Shown: in pieces, positions 47,257 through 59,100 of the stretch | Layout: the number at the start of each line of letters is the position of its first letter | How positions within the stretch are numbered: the first letter of the stretch is position 1 | Virus record (IMG/VR): IMGVR_UViG_3300032073_000003 | Coordinates: 55,467-119,466 of that record | Reading direction: 5' to 3' (one strand) | Origin: a virus | DNA length: 64,000 nucleotides | Translations under genes and position numbers: made by a program | The notes under the pieces: generated by a model | Seen by the model: the letters and a program-made list of their open reading frames with translations, nothing else | The model's database searches: none | What the model was told of the DNA's origin: nothing

Positions 47257-48576
47257 ATGCCAAGAAAAATTGAAAATACAACAAAAGCACACTTAATTAG
47301 TGTGCCTCTTCCTCAACATGCTGCTACTTATACTGTAATTAGTCATCAGTTTGTAATGGATTATGCAACACAACAATTGATTGCTGCGGGATTTAATATT
47401 TCTGATGAGATATATAGATGTACTGCAGACGGGCAAATTGCTCAAGGTGTTTATAGACTTAATTATAACAAAGATCCTGAATTATCAATGATGTTTGCTT
47501 GGACTAATAGTTACAATAAGCAAGTTAAATTTAAATGTGTAGTAGGGGGATATGTTAATAACACTGGTTCAGTAATGATTTCTGGTGATATTGGTAATTG
47601 GGTAAGAAAACATACAGGTACTGCAGACACGGAAACTAAAGATACTATAGATGATTATATTGCTAATGCAAATATGTATTATGATCAGTTGTTATCTGAT
47701 AAATTATGTATGGAAAAAATAGACCTTAATAAAAGAAAACAATCTCAATTATTAGGATGTCTATTTGCAGAATATGAAATTCTTACTACTGAACAAGCAA
47801 GTATGGTTAGAGACCAAATGAAAAAACCTTTACATGTATTTACAAGTTCAGATAGCTTATGGGCATTTTATAATTATGTAACAATAGCTCTTCAAAAATC
47901 ACATCCTAGAACTTGGATGGAAGATCAGAGAATTCTACATTATTTTATATCTACAGTTGGGAATTTTCAAAAAGTAGCTGCACCAGTAACACCAGTTGCA
48001 GTCTCAGAAGTTGAAGAAGATACAGATGAAGACACTGAAGAATTTGTAGATCCAAATCAAACATCAATTTTAGATCAGATTGATTCAATAGATGTAGAAG
48101 AAGTTGACAAAGAAGTTGGTGAACTTATAGTTACCGGAGATGCTGCACTTAGTGCAGAAGAAAATGTAGTTGATCTTGATGCTGAAGAAGATTCTGAAGA
48201 AGATGTTACATCTGATAATGGCAGTGATTGGGATATAGATAAAGCTAAAGAAGTAGAATTTCCACAAACAATTGATCTTGATGCTGAAGAAGATAATGAT
48301 TGGGACAAGTTAGAAGAAGCAGGCGTTATTAAAGAAACACCTGTTGTTAAAGCTAAAGATACAGAACCTTTTCCTTTAGAAGAGGCTACTGAAGAAGAGA
48401 CTACGGAAATGCTTTACGGTGTAGATAATGGAGATATAGAAATAACTAATGCTCCTATTAATATACTTGCTAAAGAAGAAGTTATAGAAAGTGAATTTGC
48501 AAAAGAAGACAATTTCAATCTAGACTTTAGTGAAGATACTAATGAAGATCAGGATTCAATTCCTGACTTTTTTTAG
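47257..48576 (+). CDS. DUF932-like protein with long acidic tail (439 aa)
   Basis: A 439-aa protein. Residues 1-230 resemble the phage/plasmid DUF932 group: HLISVPLPQH, DEIYRCTADGQIAQGVYRL, PELSMMFAWTNSYNKQ, and VGGYVNNTGSVMISGD. The last 190 residues are very acidic (Glu, Asp, with repeats such as IDLDAEED), probably disordered. DUF932 proteins are common in phages and plasmids without a firm function. It is the last gene before the convergent terminator. Confidence 0.6.
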   Translation: MPRKIENTTKAHLISVPLPQHAATYTVISHQFVMDYATQQLIAAGFNISDEIYRCTADGQIAQGVYRLNYNKDPELSMMFAWTNSYNKQVKFKCVVGGYVNNTGSVMISGDIGNWVRKHTGTADTETKDTIDDYIANANMYYDQLLSDKLCMEKIDLNKRKQSQLLGCLFAEYEILTTEQASMVRDQMKKPLHVFTSSDSLWAFYNYVTIALQKSHPRTWMEDQRILHYFISTVGNFQKVAAPVTPVAVSEVEEDTDEDTEEFVDPNQTSILDQIDSIDVEEVDKEVGELIVTGDAALSAEENVVDLDAEEDSEEDVTSDNGSDWDIDKAKEVEFPQTIDLDAEEDNDWDKLEEAGVIKETPVVKAKDTEPFPLEEATEEETTEMLYGVDNGDIEITNAPINILAKEEVIESEFAKEDNFNLDFSEDTNEDQDSIPDFF

Positions 48577-48595
48577 TTATAGTTAATGTTAACAT

Positions 48596-48626
48596 AGGGG
48601 GCCCTCACGGGTCCCCTTTTTTTTTT
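48596..48626 (+). terminator. Strong terminator closing the replication region
   Basis: AGGGGGCCC (48596-48604) pairs with GGGTCCCCT (48609-48617), with one G-U pair, across TCAC, then ten T. It lies between convergent transcription units. The minus-strand side has no U-run after the hairpin. Confidence 0.9.
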
Positions 48627-48772
48627 TAATCCCAATTTATTTGTATACTTATTATTGTAAGAAATAATTCAAATGTATGAAAAGATTCTTTTTCATCAGG
48701 TTCTAAGTAACTCCAACCTAACAAACATCTTGAATGCGGCCAGGTAATAAATATATTTACATCGTATCCCAT
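48626..48772 (-). CDS. Small hypothetical protein (48 aa)
   Basis: A 48-codon frame (MGYDVNIFITWPHSRCLLGW...) whose ATG overlaps the stop of the 2473-aa gene (TAATG). It ends at a TAA just inside the terminator T-run. The close coupling supports it being real. It has Trp and Cys residues and an acidic segment. The function is unknown. Confidence 0.55.
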   Translation of the reverse strand: MGYDVNIFITWPHSRCLLGWSYLEPDEKESFHTFELFLTIISIQINWD

Positions 48773-51700
48773 TATCTTCCTACTCTTTGTGATTTCATCA
48801 TATTTTGCATAGTATATTCTGGATCATCAGTAGAACCTGTACGACCAAATGTTTTATATATTTTTGCCCATATCTTAAGGTCTCCTTTTTCTTTAAAGCT
48901 CATTGTACCTACATCTCTTTTGTATCTATCCATTTCAGAAAATGTTATAAAATCTAAAACATCTCCTAGTATATCTGCATAAAGAACTATAGTATTATAC
49001 CAAGCACTTGTAGTTTGAGTAATCATTTTAGTATAATCATCCATACCTAAATTAAGTCCTTTTACAGATGGTAATGGAACAAATGCAGAGGATTCAGCTT
49101 GTACACCAAGCATTAATAATAACATATGATTACTTATAAACCCATAAGTATTAAATGTATCTTGACTCAATGAACCTGATCTCTTTTTAATTTTATTCCA
49201 TTTTTCATCATCTTCTGGATCAAATCCAAATATCATCATTGCAAGTAAACTTAATCCTATTACAAATAGACCTTCTCCTGCCATTTTTCTTAATGATACT
49301 TTTTCTTCTGTAGATAAGTAAGCTGCATCTCTAGTTCCTGATTTTATTGTTTTTACCATAGCTTGAAAAGCAGTAAGATAAAATCCTTTACCATAAGATC
49401 CCGTTGCCCAATCGTATCTTTCACCACCTCTTGTCCAAGTTAACGTTTTAGAATCATAACCAAATCTATTCATAAACATTGGAGTAAACCATTTTCTCAT
49501 AAAGAAAAACATTCTGTAAATAAGTAACTTATTACCTTCAGATTGACCCATTTTATCATATGTACCAAATAATTTACGAGACGTACCTTGAATTCTATTT
49601 TTTAATCCAAGAAATTTTTCTGATTTAGCAATAATTATTTCTTGACCGTCTTCTAATTCTACAGTAGTTTTAATTCTATTTTTTGCTTTAAGTTCTTCTA
49701 CAGGTAAATAATATTTTTTAGCTATTTCTTCTAACGTTTCTCCTCTTTGATATTCATGAAATACTGGTAGATTACTCCATCCTGGATGAACTCCTGGTTT
49801 TAATCTAATAATACCTTCCGCATCTTTTTCCCAAGCTTCTTCATATCTCATTGTTTTTTTAGTACCATCAGTAAGAATTTGATCTACTTTTTGACCAAAC
49901 ATAAACGATCCAAACAATGCAACAGCAACTTGCATTTCACCAAACTTCCTATGCATATACATCCACTCAAAATTTGCTAAATCTTTTACTAAAGATCTTT
50001 CTATTTCTCTACCAAACTCATCTTTTGATTTAAATGTAGGATCAAATATTTGAATTAATTGAGTAGATTTAGAACCCGGTCCAGTTTGATAAATACCTTT
50101 AGTGCTCCATTCTAACATTGATCTTTCTGCCCAAGGTCTAGCAAGTGCAAAATCTTTAAGTGTGATAAATTCAGCTCCTATGCCTTCAAGAAGAACTTGA
50201 ACATATGCTCCATATTTGTTTTTTAAATCTGATGGAATATTCAAAGCTAAACTACCCATTGCAGATAAACCTTGTAAAGATTGCATCCATTTACCAAATA
50301 CAGGATGTGTTTCTTCAATACCTTCTACCATTCTACCATAATACTCTCGTTCAATTAAAGATTTTACTTGACCTAATCTATTATTAGTAGAAAACTTTTT
50401 CTTAGCTTTTTGCAGATTACCTTTAAGATTCCATACGTTTTTATCAAACTTTTCTAATTCTTTAGGTTCGTTAGCAGGATCTTCTAATGTCTCCAAGACA
50501 GAATTAACAAGAGGTAAGCTTTCTAAAAGTTTAGACTGAGTTTGCACGGACAATGCATACTTAAATATATTTCTAAATATATCTGCATCCGTTATTTCAT
50601 GATCTAAATTATATATACCAGATACGGGAATATAACTTATTTGATTACCATTAAGATCTGTATTTACTAAGTTATTCTTAGCATCATAATTAAAATCTAA
50701 TTCTGCATCATTAGATGACCTACTAAAAGATTGCTTAAGCCATTCTTTAGTATTTTTACCTAATTCAGAAAATCTACTACCATAAGTTCCTTTTTGCATA
50801 GCTTGCCAAATATCACCTCTTTTTGTAGAGTATCTTGGCATATCTAAATATAACTTACTATAGTTACTCATACCTTCTTGGTTTTGCAAATGATACTCTT
50901 TAATTGTTTCAAGTAACTTATACTCTGCATTATTAGAAGCTTCCATTTGAAAGTAACGGTTGTTTATAAATCTATCATCTTTAGCACTATATTTTTCTCC
51001 TGGTTTATATAGTCTTGGTAATGGTTGATTTTTATTATCTATATAAGTACCTACATAATCGGCTTTTTTAGCTCCAAATGGTATAGTTCTGTATTCATCT
51101 TTAACTTCACGTCTTGAATGTCTAATTCCAGGAGCTCCTTTTAATAAAATTGGCTCACCTGTATTTTTATCAATAATTTCTGTAAAGTTTATATAACTTT
51201 CATCTGTCGGTGTGGAAACATTATTAGCAGCTGTTCTTTTATAATATGTCTCATAAGCTTTAGTTTCTTTATTCCACTTTTGTATAGTAAAGTGATTTAA
51301 ATTAAACCATTCTGCTAATTTTTCATCTTCTTCTAATAATTCTTGAAAATCATCTGCATTTACTCTCTCCTCAACATCTTCTTCAGATATTTGTTTAACT
51401 TCAAGTCTGGATAGATTATAATTCAATGTTTCCATATAATATATAGTAGGAATCTTTTTAGTTAAAGATGATAGTTCAGATATAATCTGTTCTATTCTTG
51501 TCACATCTGATGCAGATATGCCAGATTCTTGTACTTTATCGAGTAAATAAAAATATCTATCAGACTCAGGACTTCCTTGTTCTAATCTACCAGCCGATGC
51601 TTTTTGAGATAAGTCATAAAGCTCATCAGCATTATCTTTACTAAGACCTGTTCTAGCATCTGTGCTAGATCTAAAGTCAGAAATTTCTTGTTCTAAATTT

Positions 51701-54700
51701 TTAACTTTTATTAGCTTATCATTACCCATATCAGAACTATTAGGTTCTCCAGATTGATCTTTATAAGTATAAACTAATTCTCCAATTGTTTGATAAGCTC
51801 CTGCTATATCAAATTGTTCTTTACCATCTTCTTTTATTCTTTCTTGTATTTCTCTAAGTTCTGTAAGTAACGTATTTCTTTTTTCCCAATACTCAGGATC
51901 AATATCCATTCTAAGATTTTGACGTTCCCATTTTTTCATTTCACGTTCATACTCTTCATCACCTGAAAAAATATTTTTAGTAGCTAGAAGATCTACAATC
52001 TCATTATATGCACTTTGCAATGATGCATCTACAGGTCTCCACTCATAAAAATCTCTTGTTGCTTCTCTATGTTCTTGAAGTATTTTAGCTATACTTAAAT
52101 CATAAACATTATTAGCTTCATCATCTACTTTAGGTGTGCCATCCTCATAAGTAAGAGCAAATAATTGCTGATACTCTCTATATGCTGCTTGAATAGTTGA
52201 GTATTCCTCAAATCTTTCAAGCTCATTTTCCATAGAATTTACCAAGTTATTATACGCAGCTAATTTTTGCTTTCTTACATAGTATGCTAATTTACCTACC
52301 TCAGATTGTTTAAAAATATCATCCTTTTCATAAAACTCAGGAACGAAATCCTGCCACATATAGTCTCTTTTAAAAGTATCAAACTCTAATTGTGCAGTAG
52401 CTATTTTATCTATGTCTTCAGTTTTCTTTGCTTCTTCTAAGTTATAATCTAATAAATCATAATGGTATCTATAATCTTTATGAGCCCCGTGATATGACCA
52501 TATTTTTTTCTCAATAGGTTTACCAGTTTCTTTATCTACCCAAAATACAGTATCTAAAAATCCCATCTTTTCTCTTAATTGTGCAGAGTTTAATTTACTA
52601 AATCCTACAGCAGGTAAAAGTCTTTCAAGTTTTTTTCTAAACTTCATGGATTTTTCCCATACTATATTTTCGACTTGAGACTTTTCATTTTCTATAAACA
52701 TAGCTAATGGACCTGTCACAACATCATTAGAAGAACTATAGCTTTCTAACCATCTATTAAACCAAGTTACATCTTTTGCTCCTCCAGTAAGTGCTTCAGT
52801 TATTTTATCTTTATCAATAACTAAATCTTTATACTCTTGTAAAAAGCCATCTAATATTTTTTTAGGAACTCCTTTTTTAACTAACTCATTAATATCTTCT
52901 TCTTTAAGTTCTTGAGTAGTTACTTTATAATAAAGATCGTTTACAGCTTTTTCTAATTGCTCCGGTCCAAATGCTTTTTTTAATGCAGTACCAAGATTAG
53001 TTTTTAATCTATCCTGAACATACTCTGACATATATCCTGTAATTTCAACATAAAACTGTACATCATTTGTTTTAAGTAAATTAGCAATGTTAGTATTAAC
53101 CCTAGTAATATTCTGTACTATCTCATTTAGGTTTAAATAAAATGGATTACTAGTATCCATCATTTTACCATCCATATCTAACAACCCATTTATTTCCTCT
53201 ACCATTTTTAACCAGGCTTGAGAGTTTTGTTTGTATAACATTAATAAAGCTACAGTACTTCTATTATTAATATTAGCTTTATTAATTTTAGATATATTAG
53301 ACAGCATATTTTTTAACATGCTATTAGTAGTATCCAAAGTATTTACTAATGCAGTTGCTCTTTGAAGATCTGCATCTAATGATTCTTTTGCCGCGTCTAA
53401 TGCATTTTGAATCTTTTCATTCTCATCAAATCCTTCTACTTCTGTATTAAGGTAATCTTTAAGTGTGTTAGTTACCTCTCTTAAATATCTTGTAGTTCCT
53501 TTTTGGAATAATGTTTCTTTTAACATTTTTTTAGAGACCGTGTCTCCTTTAAAATTTTCAGCCTCTGTTAAAATTTTCTTATTAGTATCATAAATTTGAT
53601 CTACAATACCCTGCATGGATTCTTTATCTGAAAACTTCTCCAGTTCTTTAGCCCTAGCTAATACATCCCTTCCAAACATTACAATATCTTCTTCCTTAAG
53701 TTTACTAGGAATATCAATCTCAACCTGTCCTTCTAAAAGTAAATCAGCTAATTCTTCTATAGAAGTATCCACATTTATTTTAGACACTTTTACTTTACTA
53801 CCAAAAATACCTCTAAGGATTTTTTTGATTGCGGCCATTACGTTTTGTATAAACTTGTCAAAACCTTCAGTATTAATCTGATCGTTCATCTTGTTTATTG
53901 CGGATAATTGTAATGCGTAATTAATTACCTCTTCTTTAAAGAAATCTGAATTTTGATCTAATTCAGGATACTGAGATTCTACATAAAATTTTATTCCTTG
54001 ACCTTCTTCAGTTCCTATAGCTTGTTTATATAGTTTCTGAAATAGAATGTTATTTTTCATTCTTAATCCTTGGAGTAATGGATGTCCGAATTCGTGTATT
54101 ACTGTTCTAGGACTTATGTTTTCACCTACTAAATAAACTGTACCTGCGTAATAGAATCCAGCTTCTCCGTTATATTTAACAGCTCTATTTTTTAATATAT
54201 CTGCTGCTTCCTCTTTATTAACATTTTGGTAATTAACATTTAATCCGAGAGCTAGTCTTTGTGATAATGCTTCAGCTAGTTGTTTTGATCTTTGATTATT
54301 GAGATCATTTACATTTATATCTACAAGAGGGGTATTTCTATACTCCCAAGCAGCCTTATCTATATCAGTATCAACACCTGGTTCTTTTACTCTAGGTGTA
54401 AATGTGTAATTTTCATCTTTATTTAAAAAGCTTTGTTCAATAAAGTAATATACATCATCTAGTAAAGAAGAATTTTTGATACCAAATAATTTAAATATTG
54501 CGTCAATTACATCTTTTAATAAACTACTTTTTTTATTATATATCCCTGGTATCTCTGAAAGAGTTTTGGCAAACATTGGATTACCAAGAGCTTCAGATAC
54601 AAATTCAAATAAATTAGATAGTCCGTACTCAGCATTTCCTGTTAATTGTCCATTATCAAAAGATATTTTACCTTCTGCATGTAAGTCTAATACTTTTTTA

Positions 54701-56193
54701 TAAGTATTTTCTAACTTACGTATATTTTTAATTTCTTCTGAAGTAAGATTTTCTACTATATAGGTTTCATCAAGTTCCGGTTTCATTAAAGATTGGGGAG
54801 CAAGTCTTTCAGGATGTTTTTTATATAAAGATTTATTATAATGATCATTTAAAAAATATTTTCTTAAATAAGGCACTGAAAAATGATGTGCAAGTTCATG
54901 TAAAAGAATGTGTTCTTTACTACCAGGACCTTTATAGCTAACATTTATAACTCCATTTTCCCAAACTCCTCCACCCATAGACCATATTGCAGGTTGTACA
55001 GATGAGCTAGGATTTATAGCATCTATAGTTTTTTTATGACTTAAAAATACATTAGCTAAACTTTTCCATACTTTACCAGGACCTTCTTTAGTTGCTATTT
55101 CTTCTAATATTCCTTTTACACTTTCTCTATATTTTCTAGCCTCCTCTTTTTCCTTAAGTACTATTATATTTTTTTGTACAGTATCAGAATCAAAGAATGC
55201 TTCTCTTCGTGCTAATTCATTATTTACTAGATCAACTATTCTACTATTAAAATCTTCAGGAGCTATTGTTTGATAATTAAGTAAAGTTTCATATTTCTCC
55301 AACATAGCATTAGCACCATGAAACACTTGTCTGGCCCTTTCAATATTAGATGCTTTGTTGCTTCTTGCATTGAAATTTGCTTTATAATATCCTAATGCTT
55401 GCTTTATAGATTTGAAACCTGTTTCTTCAAGTTTAAATAAAGCAGGAAATGCTCTTTCTGCTACTTCTAATTGCTCTGATGTATATTCATCTAAAGATCT
55501 ATTATTATAATTTTTTAAAAAACTATCAAGTAAATTTTTAATACCATATGCTTTATCACTATTTCTACTAGCATCTTCAAGAGAGTCCTTAGTTTCTTTT
55601 ATCTTGTTTGTTAAAAAAGATCTAATATATTCACTATCATTAAGACTTTCATTAAGCTTGTCTATGTTTGTAATTGTATAAGGAAGTCCTATTAATTTTA
55701 TCAATTCTTCAAATACATCATCTAAATACTCAGATTTCTTAACTTGACTAGGTAATTTCTTACTGGTATAAGCTCTAACTTTAATCTTTAATTTATTCTC
55801 TATTAAATTAGAAACTTTTTCTACTTCTGATATGTATCTAGACTTATTCTCACTATATATATCAGGATCTATAACTAAATTAAAACCTTTAGTTTGACGT
55901 TCATCAAATTGTTCTTGCAACCTATCAAATAAAACTCCATTTGGTACTGCTCTATAAGTTGTACTTTTAGCATCTCTTCTATATGTAGATTTACTAGGTT
56001 CAATATTTTCAGATCTATTAATACTAAATAATTTTTCACCGTATGTATCTAAACCATATTTAGTTTGAGCTAAAATAGTTAATTGATCATTAAGTTTATC
56101 AAAAAGATTTCTATCAATGATTTTTCTTACATCGTTAGTTGCACCTTCTTTTTCTAAATATTTTATTGAATTTACTTTTACTTCACAAGCCAT
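48772..56193 (-). CDS. Giant virion protein with two zincin motifs and a LysM domain
   Basis: A 2473-aa protein. Two HExxH zinc metallopeptidase motifs are visible: HELAHH at 432-437 (preceded by KEHILL) and HEFGHP at 700-705 (preceded by RTVI). A LysM-like peptidoglycan-binding segment (EYQRGETLEEIAKKYYLPVE) is near 2145-2187. A hydrophobic helix (LFVIGLSLLAMMIFGF) is near 2300. The rest is long coiled coil and helical repeats. In crAss-like phages such giant proteins accompany the vRNAP and are packaged for ejection, so it may open the cell wall or process the injected polypeptides. Its ATG lies one base after the vRNAP stop. Confidence 0.75.
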   Translation of the reverse strand: MACEVKVNSIKYLEKEGATNDVRKIIDRNLFDKLNDQLTILAQTKYGLDTYGEKLFSINRSENIEPSKSTYRRDAKSTTYRAVPNGVLFDRLQEQFDERQTKGFNLVIDPDIYSENKSRYISEVEKVSNLIENKLKIKVRAYTSKKLPSQVKKSEYLDDVFEELIKLIGLPYTITNIDKLNESLNDSEYIRSFLTNKIKETKDSLEDASRNSDKAYGIKNLLDSFLKNYNNRSLDEYTSEQLEVAERAFPALFKLEETGFKSIKQALGYYKANFNARSNKASNIERARQVFHGANAMLEKYETLLNYQTIAPEDFNSRIVDLVNNELARREAFFDSDTVQKNIIVLKEKEEARKYRESVKGILEEIATKEGPGKVWKSLANVFLSHKKTIDAINPSSSVQPAIWSMGGGVWENGVINVSYKGPGSKEHILLHELAHHFSVPYLRKYFLNDHYNKSLYKKHPERLAPQSLMKPELDETYIVENLTSEEIKNIRKLENTYKKVLDLHAEGKISFDNGQLTGNAEYGLSNLFEFVSEALGNPMFAKTLSEIPGIYNKKSSLLKDVIDAIFKLFGIKNSSLLDDVYYFIEQSFLNKDENYTFTPRVKEPGVDTDIDKAAWEYRNTPLVDINVNDLNNQRSKQLAEALSQRLALGLNVNYQNVNKEEAADILKNRAVKYNGEAGFYYAGTVYLVGENISPRTVIHEFGHPLLQGLRMKNNILFQKLYKQAIGTEEGQGIKFYVESQYPELDQNSDFFKEEVINYALQLSAINKMNDQINTEGFDKFIQNVMAAIKKILRGIFGSKVKVSKINVDTSIEELADLLLEGQVEIDIPSKLKEEDIVMFGRDVLARAKELEKFSDKESMQGIVDQIYDTNKKILTEAENFKGDTVSKKMLKETLFQKGTTRYLREVTNTLKDYLNTEVEGFDENEKIQNALDAAKESLDADLQRATALVNTLDTTNSMLKNMLSNISKINKANINNRSTVALLMLYKQNSQAWLKMVEEINGLLDMDGKMMDTSNPFYLNLNEIVQNITRVNTNIANLLKTNDVQFYVEITGYMSEYVQDRLKTNLGTALKKAFGPEQLEKAVNDLYYKVTTQELKEEDINELVKKGVPKKILDGFLQEYKDLVIDKDKITEALTGGAKDVTWFNRWLESYSSSNDVVTGPLAMFIENEKSQVENIVWEKSMKFRKKLERLLPAVGFSKLNSAQLREKMGFLDTVFWVDKETGKPIEKKIWSYHGAHKDYRYHYDLLDYNLEEAKKTEDIDKIATAQLEFDTFKRDYMWQDFVPEFYEKDDIFKQSEVGKLAYYVRKQKLAAYNNLVNSMENELERFEEYSTIQAAYREYQQLFALTYEDGTPKVDDEANNVYDLSIAKILQEHREATRDFYEWRPVDASLQSAYNEIVDLLATKNIFSGDEEYEREMKKWERQNLRMDIDPEYWEKRNTLLTELREIQERIKEDGKEQFDIAGAYQTIGELVYTYKDQSGEPNSSDMGNDKLIKVKNLEQEISDFRSSTDARTGLSKDNADELYDLSQKASAGRLEQGSPESDRYFYLLDKVQESGISASDVTRIEQIISELSSLTKKIPTIYYMETLNYNLSRLEVKQISEEDVEERVNADDFQELLEEDEKLAEWFNLNHFTIQKWNKETKAYETYYKRTAANNVSTPTDESYINFTEIIDKNTGEPILLKGAPGIRHSRREVKDEYRTIPFGAKKADYVGTYIDNKNQPLPRLYKPGEKYSAKDDRFINNRYFQMEASNNAEYKLLETIKEYHLQNQEGMSNYSKLYLDMPRYSTKRGDIWQAMQKGTYGSRFSELGKNTKEWLKQSFSRSSNDAELDFNYDAKNNLVNTDLNGNQISYIPVSGIYNLDHEITDADIFRNIFKYALSVQTQSKLLESLPLVNSVLETLEDPANEPKELEKFDKNVWNLKGNLQKAKKKFSTNNRLGQVKSLIEREYYGRMVEGIEETHPVFGKWMQSLQGLSAMGSLALNIPSDLKNKYGAYVQVLLEGIGAEFITLKDFALARPWAERSMLEWSTKGIYQTGPGSKSTQLIQIFDPTFKSKDEFGREIERSLVKDLANFEWMYMHRKFGEMQVAVALFGSFMFGQKVDQILTDGTKKTMRYEEAWEKDAEGIIRLKPGVHPGWSNLPVFHEYQRGETLEEIAKKYYLPVEELKAKNRIKTTVELEDGQEIIIAKSEKFLGLKNRIQGTSRKLFGTYDKMGQSEGNKLLIYRMFFFMRKWFTPMFMNRFGYDSKTLTWTRGGERYDWATGSYGKGFYLTAFQAMVKTIKSGTRDAAYLSTEEKVSLRKMAGEGLFVIGLSLLAMMIFGFDPEDDEKWNKIKKRSGSLSQDTFNTYGFISNHMLLLMLGVQAESSAFVPLPSVKGLNLGMDDYTKMITQTTSAWYNTIVLYADILGDVLDFITFSEMDRYKRDVGTMSFKEKGDLKIWAKIYKTFGRTGSTDDPEYTMQNMMKSQRVGR

Positions 56194-56194
56194 A

Positions 56195-59100
56195 TTATGA
56201 ACATTTAAATGGATCTTCTTCTAATTCTAATTGAATTAATATTTCTTCATCAGTGATACCTTCAGTTTCACCAATTAATTCTGCTACTTGATTATACATA
56301 GTTGAACCAGGATTAACATACTGAAATTCTTCAAATAATCTTTTGCTTAAATATACAAATAATTCTTCGGGCATGGTTTCTTTATTACCAAATCCATATT
56401 CAGGAAAAGCTATTTTTCCATTTTTTTCTTGAATTTCTTTAACTACATTAATTCTTTTTTCCCAAATAGATTTTAACAAATCATATTGACTTGATGGTAA
56501 TTCTACTTTTTTACCATTTTGTACATGACTATATAAATCTGTAGGAAAGTTTATAGACATATTTGGAGCTTCTGACATAAAATACGAAGACCCTCCTAAA
56601 ATAGTATTATTTTCTATCTGTTCAGGTCTTATTTCAAATACACTTGTATTATGTAAAAAGACTATGTCATTATTATTCTTAGTTATATTTGAATAATAAT
56701 ATGAATTTTTAGCATTTTTATCATTATATGTATAAACATTAGATTCATCAGTAAGCTTGACACCAATTCTTTTTTCTTCAACTTCAGTATCCATATTAGT
56801 AGAATCTAATTCAACTCCAGTATCTTCAACTTCACTAGTTTGATCACCTAACTCACTTCTCACTTTCATTAAGATTCTAGGAAACTCTGTACCCCATTTA
56901 CTCTTGTCTTGCGTGTGTGTAAAAGTGGCATTACCTGTAGCTAACAAACTTTGTAAAGCTTTTGGGTTTTGTTTAAAAGATTCTATTAAAATATCTTTCA
57001 TTACAGTAGATGAATCTTTATCCCATTTAACTGTTTCTAATCCAGTTATTTTTCTACCTAAAGCTTTAGCTTGAGCACCTGTAATATTTCCTCTTAATTG
57101 TTCTGTTATTTTTGTATTGTTTGTATTTGAAGGAGCATATGCGGTTTTTGTTGCTTGAAACGCTGCTTCAACTGTTTGATAAGTTTCCCCAGCTACAGTA
57201 AATGGTCTTTTAGCAAAATTACTTAACTCAGCATTTTCATTAGTTCCTGCATATATATTTATTACCTCACTAGTTTGTGGTTGAGATACTTTAGCTTTTT
57301 TAACAGTTTTAAACTCGATATCAGATATATAATCTTTATATCTCTTTCTATTAATATTGTTAGAATTATTTTGTCTAGTAAACATAGTGTAAAAATCATC
57401 TAATACTTCTTGACCATTTTTTTCAAGAGCTGAAATAAAATCTTTAGATTCATTTTCTAGTATAGATAAAAATTCAGTATAGTCAACTACATTTGTAAAG
57501 TTTAACTTTGTTTTATTTAAACCTGTTTGTAAAAAACTATAAAGATTTAAGTATTTAAACATGTTACTTATTCTTAAATTTTCAACTGGATCTTTAACTT
57601 TAGCATATCCAGGATCTGATAGCTTTTTTAGATCACTAGTATAAAGATTAGATTTATCAGTATCAAAATCTTTTTCTGCTAAGTATATATTATAAACACC
57701 ATCTTGTTTACCACCATCTAATTTTAATTTATTTAATACAGGATACGTTTTTGCTAAATCAGAATTTTGATTTATCATATTCATAAATCTAATAGCAAAT
57801 GCATTTTCATCACTTTCAAATAAATGAAATAAATTGAATGAATTATCTAATGCTTTAACAGCTATTAATTTTTCATAAGTATATCTTACTGCTTTTTCTT
57901 GTGTTAAATCAGGTAAAAGTTCTTTAGTATTTTTAAGCTCTTCTTGAAAAGATTTAGCTTTAGCATATTCTTTAGTAAGAGGGTTTAAACTTCTTATATA
58001 TTCACGTTGAGATACAAATTTTAAATACTCATTAAAATTAGTTTCTGAGTTATTCCTAAACGTTGAAGGGTGTAATGGATATAATCCACGTTCTTCATAA
58101 GAATTTTTTACATCAGAATCTTTTTCCCAAGCGTTTTTTCTAAACTCTTTTTTAAGTTGTTTCATATCCATATATAAAACACCATCTTTTACAAATGCAC
58201 CTCTATTAAGATATTTAATTAATTTAGTAGGTACTTTTGTTTCTAAATCTAGAGATAAAAAATTATTTTTATTATCATATTTTCTTATTGTATTTTGTAA
58301 TATATAACTAACAATGTCATTTCTAAATACATTACTAAACATTTCAATATTTTGACCTGGAAATAAATAATCAATATCTTTTCTTATTGCTTCTTTTCTA
58401 CCAATTAAGTAATTAGTAATTTCAGGATGAAATCTTAATTTAAATAAAGGTTTACTTATAGCAAGTACTAAAGGTCCATTAAAAAATGACTTAAGAATAG
58501 TATTACTTTTCATATTATTTACTATCTCCAACGGCACTCTAGAGTCATTTTGTAAATCAGATAGATTTGCTTCTGTTTGCTCTACATCAGATATAGTAGA
58601 TTTAGTACTTGTATCAGGATTAGATGACATTTTAAGAGCTGTATAACCACCAATTTGCTGTTCTAATTCTAAATAATGTAAAAACATTGCTTTTGCCATG
58701 TCACTTTTAGAATCATCATTTTGAATAAGAGTTAACATATCAGATTCTGTAAAGTATTTTTTAGTCTTATTTGAAAAATAATCATCATTTAATTGTTTAG
58801 ATTTTTTATATCTATCTTGATTTTTACTTCTATGGGATAATTCTTTTGATTTAAAGTTTTTACGTATAACCTCAGTAGCTGCATTATATTTAGCTAAATA
58901 TGGTGATTTTATAGTTTTACCAAGTACATCGGCATATGTTGATAAAAATAAACGTTGCTCATTTACATAGTCTCTTACTAAAGGATTTGATACAAAATAT
59001 ATTGCTTCCTTAACAGGTACTCCAGATTTAATAAGATATAATAATGTAGGTGCTACTTCATAGTTACCTTGAATAAAAAATACCCAGGCATCTTTTTCAA

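Noticed and set aside
48075-48308. 77-codon minus-strand open frame rich in Ser
   Set aside because: Same artefact, opposite the acidic tail of the DUF932-like protein.
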